The notes under the pieces are model-generated. The model saw only the letters and a list, made by a program, of their open reading frames with translations. It was not told the DNA's origin and did no database searches. This document shows, in pieces, positions 30,434 to 33,814 of a stretch of 33,814 bases of DNA. This DNA is from Trinickia diaoshuihuensis (GTDB lineage: Bacteria; Pseudomonadota; Gammaproteobacteria; Burkholderiales; Burkholderiaceae). Location of the stretch: the NCBI RefSeq assembly GCF_003390925.1, contig NZ_QUBS01000003.1:1-33814 (forward strand), written 5' to 3'. The position numbers and the translations under genes were made by a program. Every line of letters starts with the position of its first letter. Position 1 is the stretch's first letter.

Positions 30434-33093
30434 GCGTGCGCGGTCAACCGTTGAATCTCCCCGGCCAGCGCGTCGATCGGTACCGGCTTGACGAAGTGCG
30501 CGCGAAAGCCCGCCTTGGCCGTACGCTCGCGAATGGCCGGGTCGCTATGGCCCGTCAACGCGATCGCCGGCGGCGAAGCGCCGTCGTAGGTATGCGCCAT
30601 GTCGCGAATCGCCGTCAACACATCGCAGCCGTCCTGATCCCCCAGCGAGATATCGCATACGACGATGCCCGGCCAATTCGACGGGGCCGTTTCGCGCAGG
30701 CGTCGCAGGGCATCGTCGCCCGAGGCGGCGAGTTCCACATGGGCGCCGTTCGCGACCAGCGCCGCTTCCAGCGCATCGCGGGCCTCTTCGTCGTCGTCGA
30801 TCGCGAGGACGTTGATGCCGTCGAGCCGCGCAGCCGCGGGGGCGACCGGCGCGATCTCGCCGTCGGCCCCCACGACCGGCAGCAGCGGCAAGCACGCGAC
30901 GTAAGCGACGCGGCCATCGACGGCCATCGGCTGGAACGTCCCGCCGGCCGCGCCCAACGTGCGCTCGGCTTCGGCCGCCTGTTCGTCCGATAGGGGTGCG
31001 GGTTCCCCTCGCGAACCGACGACGGCGAGCCAGGCATTATTGTTCGCGCGCTGCGCTCGCAACTCCACGCGCGCCCCGGCGGGCGCGTGCTCGATTTCAT
31101 TGGCGCAGAGCATCGCCACGACGCGCTGGACCTGCTCGGTCTCGCCCGCGACGGGGAGATCCGGATCGAGCACGCGCAGAGCGAAATCGATGCCCTGCTT
31201 CGTCGCCTCGGTGGCGACGCGCGCGCCGATCGCCGCCGCGAGATCGCCCACGCGCATCGGCTGCGCGGCAAGCTTGCGCTGCGTATGTTCGAGTTCGCCT
31301 TGTTCCAACTGCAGCGCCCACATGCGCGCGTAGACGCCGCCTTCGCGCGCCAGCAATTGCTCGTGCCGGCCCTGCTCGACGATACGCCCATGGTCCATGA
31401 CGAGGATATGGTCGGCATCGACGATCGTCGACAGACGGTGCGCGATGACGACCGAGGTCCGCCCCTCGGCGAGCCGTTTGAATTCGTTTTGAATCGCGCG
31501 CTCCGAACGCGTGTCGAGCGCCGAGGTCGCCTCATCGAAGACGATGATCGGCGGGTCCTTCAAAAAAGCGCGGGCAATCGCGATCCGTTGCCGCTCGCCG
31601 CCCGACAAACGCACGCCGCGTTCGCCCACGCGCGTGTCGTAATGATCGGGCAGACGTTCGACGAATTGATCGAGCTGCGCGGCCCGCGCGGCCCGCACGA
31701 TGTCGGCGCGCGTCGCGTTCGGATGCCCGTAGCCGATGTTGTAGGCGATCGTGTCGTTGAACAGCACGGTGTCTTGCGGCACGATGCCGATCGCGCGGCG
31801 CAGCGAATGGCGCGTCACCATCCGCACGTCTTGGCCGTCGATCGTAATGCGGCCGCTCGTGGGGGCGTACAAGCGAAAGAGCAGCCGCATGAGCGTCGAT
31901 TTACCCGAACCGCTGCCGCCCACGACGGCAAGCGTGGTCCCCGCCTTCGCGCGGAAATCGACGTCATGCAGTATCTGACGGGCGGGATCGTAGCCGAACT
32001 CCACGTGCTCGAAGGCAATCTCGCCGGCCGTCACGACGAGCGGCATGGCGCCGGGCTCGTCGCGATCTTCGTCGACCGTCGCGTCGCCGCCTTCCAGGCT
32101 ATCGGCAGCCAGCACGACGAACATCCGCTCCACGTTGACGAGGGCATCGTTCGTTTCGCGAAACACGAACCCGAGCGTATTGAGCGGCATGCAGACCTGC
32201 ACGATGTACGCGTTCACGAGGACGAGATCGCCGAGCGTCATCCGCCCCGCGACGACGTACTGCACCGCGAGCAGCATCATCACGGCGATGCCGAGGCACA
32301 CGATCGCGCTTTGCCCCAAATGCAGCGCGGTGAGCGCGCGCTGATTGGCAAGCCGCGCGACGATCCATTGCGAGAGCACGCCGCGGTAACGGGCGGTCTC
32401 TAGGTCTTCCGCGGCGAAGTACTTCACGGTGTCGTAGTTGAGCATGCTGTCGACGAGCCGGCTGTCGGATGCCGCCTCCAAGCGGTTGACCTCCCGCTGC
32501 ACGAGCATGCGCCGGCGCGTGAAGATGACCGTGTAGGTCGCGTAGCCCACGAGCGTCGCCGCGATGATCCAAATGAAAGCCACCGTGAAATTGCTGGCAA
32601 TGATGGCGATCACGGTGCCGATTTCGATCAAGGCGGGCAAGATGGTAAAGAGCCCCACCCCGAGCAGATAACCGACGCCGTCGGTGCCCTTCTGCACGTC
32701 GCGCACGATCGAGCCCGTCTCGCGCTGCGAGTGGTAGCGGGCGCCGAGGCGGTGCAAACGCGCGAACGTGCGCTCCGCGAGTCCCGCTACCGTATGCTGC
32801 GTGACGGTACTGAAGACGACGTCGCGCGCTTCGCCCAACGCATCGCCGATAAAACGCAGCAACGCATAGCCCAGCACGAGAAAAACCGGAAACAAGGCCA
32901 GCGCCGTGCGGTGCCCGAGATCGTCGATGATCTCGCGCAACGCGAGCGGCACCGACACCCCCGCGAGCTTGGCGACGATCATCAATGCCGCGGCGCCGAA
33001 CGTCTGTTTGCGATACCGCCACATGGCGGCCCACAGATCGGCCGCGATGCGCCCCTTGACTCTTGCCTGTATGCGTCGTCCGATCCGTTTCAC
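30430..33093 (-). CDS. Atm1/HMT1-type ABC exporter fused to a degenerate kinase domain and a receiver
   Basis: The 887-residue protein starts at GTG 33093, which overlaps the upstream stop as GTGA and follows GAGGGCG. Residues 30-330 are a six-helix ABC exporter membrane domain with Atm1-like signatures (RETGSIVRDVQKGTDGVGYL, YDTVKYFAAEDLETARY). Residues 355-600 are a complete ABC ATPase: Walker A GGSGSGKST (392-400), signature LSGGE (496-500), Walker B IIVFDE (516-521), H-loop His552. Residues 612-740 resemble a histidine-kinase ATPase domain (LPVAGETEQVQRVVAMLCAN, EHAPAGARVELRA), but the G1 box Asp is gone. Residues 760-887 are a receiver with Asp766-768, phospho-Asp814, Thr847 and Lys869. 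Substrate unknown; Atm1/HMT1 relatives export glutathione or metal conjugates. Confidence 0.9.
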   Translation of the reverse strand: MKRIGRRIQARVKGRIAADLWAAMWRYRKQTFGAAALMIVAKLAGVSVPLALREIIDDLGHRTALALFPVFLVLGYALLRFIGDALGEARDVVFSTVTQHTVAGLAERTFARLHRLGARYHSQRETGSIVRDVQKGTDGVGYLLGVGLFTILPALIEIGTVIAIIASNFTVAFIWIIAATLVGYATYTVIFTRRRMLVQREVNRLEAASDSRLVDSMLNYDTVKYFAAEDLETARYRGVLSQWIVARLANQRALTALHLGQSAIVCLGIAVMMLLAVQYVVAGRMTLGDLVLVNAYIVQVCMPLNTLGFVFRETNDALVNVERMFVVLAADSLEGGDATVDEDRDEPGAMPLVVTAGEIAFEHVEFGYDPARQILHDVDFRAKAGTTLAVVGGSGSGKSTLMRLLFRLYAPTSGRITIDGQDVRMVTRHSLRRAIGIVPQDTVLFNDTIAYNIGYGHPNATRADIVRAARAAQLDQFVERLPDHYDTRVGERGVRLSGGERQRIAIARAFLKDPPIIVFDEATSALDTRSERAIQNEFKRLAEGRTSVVIAHRLSTIVDADHILVMDHGRIVEQGRHEQLLAREGGVYARMWALQLEQGELEHTQRKLAAQPMRVGDLAAAIGARVATEATKQGIDFALRVLDPDLPVAGETEQVQRVVAMLCANEIEHAPAGARVELRAQRANNNAWLAVVGSRGEPAPLSDEQAAEAERTLGAAGGTFQPMAVDGRVAYVACLPLLPVVGADGEIAPVAPAAARLDGINVLAIDDDEEARDALEAALVANGAHVELAASGDDALRRLRETAPSNWPGIVVCDISLGDQDGCDVLTAIRDMAHTYDGASPPAIALTGHSDPAIRERTAKAGFRAHFVKPVPIDALAGEIQRLTAHA

Positions 33094-33479
33094 GCCCGCC
33101 CTCGTTGGTCGTCGGCCAAGATCGACTCGTCGACGCCGACGATCACGTTGCACTCATCGAGGTTCGTGCCGCCGGCGGGCATATGACGGCGCAGCGCGTC
33201 CTCGGCATGGCCGCGCAACGCCTCCCGTGCTTGGAGCCGCTTCGCTCCGGGCAGCGCGGCATAACGCTCGACGACGCTCGGTTCGATCACGAGGCTCAGC
33301 GCGCAACGCGAATCGAGAATGCTCGTGCTGCCGGCCGACGCAACCCACGAGATCTGGATCGTCACGACGCCGCCGGAGTTGGTGACGTGCGTGATCGACG
33401 CGGATGGGAACGGGAAACTCTTGAACAGAGCATGTTCGATTTCGGCAAGGCTTTGCCGTGTGTCGAGCGATTCGGTCAT
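33090..33479 (-). CDS. DUF3022-like protein coupled to the ABC exporter
   Basis: The 129-residue protein starts MTESLDTRQSLAEIEHALFK with GGAGAG just upstream. The central part VVTIQISWVASAGSTSILDSRCALSLV and the RYAALPGAKRLQAREAL helix resemble DUF3022 proteins of Burkholderia, which have no known function. No signal peptide or membrane helix. Its TGA overlaps the GTG start of the ABC exporter (GTGA), so the two form an operon with coupled translation. A regulatory or accessory role to the exporter is an inference from this coupling only. Confidence 0.65.
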   Translation of the reverse strand: MTESLDTRQSLAEIEHALFKSFPFPSASITHVTNSGGVVTIQISWVASAGSTSILDSRCALSLVIEPSVVERYAALPGAKRLQAREALRGHAEDALRRHMPAGGTNLDECNVIVGVDESILADDQRGRA

Positions 33480-33672
33480 CGGCTCTCCTCTTCACGGTTA
33501 GGGGCGCGCACGAACACCGCGCATGTCTAATGCAGGATAGACGCAATGCGCGTTCCAGCGTCGAGTGTCGCCGTTCGCAGCCGTTCGCGGCATGTCCCTT
33601 GCAGCAAGCTGACTGTGCGTGCGAAGTTGAAATAGGACGCGCATTTCGCAACCATTTGAACGGAGGACCATC

Positions 33673-33814
33673 ATGAAGACTTCGACCAAGAAGACGCTGC
33701 TGGTTTCGTTGCTCGCGATTGCGTGCGCGGGCGGTGCTTATGCTCAAAGCGCGGGCGGTGCCGGCGGTGCCGGCGGGGCCGGCGGCTCGGGCGGCGGGAC
33801 CGCGGGTGCGGCGG
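33673..33814 (+). CDS. glycine-rich secreted protein, partial
   Basis: The frame starts at ATG 33673 (MKTSTKKTLLVSLLAIACAG) with GGAGGA six bases upstream. It has a typical signal peptide, cleaved after AYA at residue 24, followed by QS and then a Gly/Ala repeat (AGGAGGAGGAGGSGGGTAGA) running to the window end. Only 47 codons are visible. Such small Gly-rich exported proteins are common in Burkholderia and have no assigned role. Confidence 0.7.
   Translation, partial: MKTSTKKTLLVSLLAIACAGGAYAQSAGGAGGAGGAGGSGGGTAGAA
33754..33780 (+). repeat. 9-base tandem repeat encoding Gly-Gly-Ala
   Basis: Three consecutive copies of GGCGGTGCC (the third is GGCGGGGCC) lie at 33754-33762, 33763-33771 and 33772-33780, followed by less regular Gly-rich units to the window end. 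It lies inside the coding region of the secreted protein and is in frame, so copy-number change would lengthen or shorten the Gly-rich tail without a frameshift. Confidence 0.7.

Noticed and set aside
1-33814. CRISPR array, tRNA, rRNA or integrase gene
   Set aside because: I looked for regularly spaced direct repeats, tRNA arm patterns and integrase motifs and found none. The only transposase traces are at the left end.

Overview
The window looks like a chromosomal segment of a high-GC betaproteobacterium of the Burkholderiaceae, of the Burkholderia / Paraburkholderia / Trinickia type. The protein families support this: a BPSS1780-type membrane protein, a DUF3022-like protein, CheV, the EgtB/EgtD pair, and an SdhB with close betaproteobacterial motifs. 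Genus is an inference. I saw no tRNA, rRNA or CRISPR array.

Layout. (1) 1-2880 is an accessory, decaying zone. It holds the left end of an IS30-type element running off the window, a truncated IS3-type orfA, an orfB tail, three broken accessory genes (DUF4393-like, DUF2158-like, and a possible papain-fold protein), and an apparently intact Phd/VapC-type toxin-antitoxin module with its own operator region. (2) 2881-14052 is ordinary chromosome: a small secreted WRE-repeat protein, egtB-egtD (ergothioneine synthesis), a DUF72 protein, periplasmic gamma-glutamyltransferase, a BPSS1780-family membrane protein and a full-length Lhr helicase. (3) 14053-17085 holds signalling genes: an EAL phosphodiesterase with a C-terminal sensor-like region, CheV behind a good match to a flagellar sigma-28 promoter, and an Lrp/AsnC regulator. 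(4) 17118-28319 is a glycan locus: a PIG-L deacetylase and a convergent GT2, then a tightly packed rightward operon of GT4, GmhB-like phosphatase, GT9, carbamoyltransferase, GT2, GT9, GT4 and UDP-glucuronate decarboxylase. (5) 28331-33814 holds a zinc alcohol dehydrogenase, a stand-alone SdhB-like protein, a DUF3022-like protein translationally coupled to an Atm1/HMT1-type ABC exporter, and the start of a Gly-rich secreted protein.

The two most unusual items are the ABC exporter (30430-33093), whose C-terminus carries an eroded histidine-kinase ATPase-like region and a complete receiver domain, and the glycan operon. The operon combines two GT9 heptosyltransferase-like enzymes, a heptose-phosphatase-like HAD, an O-carbamoyltransferase and a UDP-xylose-forming enzyme. 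Within the window it has no polymerase, flippase or initiating transferase, which points to a short carbamoylated, possibly heptose- and pentose-containing glycan of unknown carrier.

Almost all genes in the operon, the egt pair, the toxin-antitoxin pair and the DUF3022/ABC pair overlap by a few bases (ATGA, GTGA or TAATG junctions), so translational coupling is a recurring feature. Domain and family names rest on motif recognition by eye; no database search was run.
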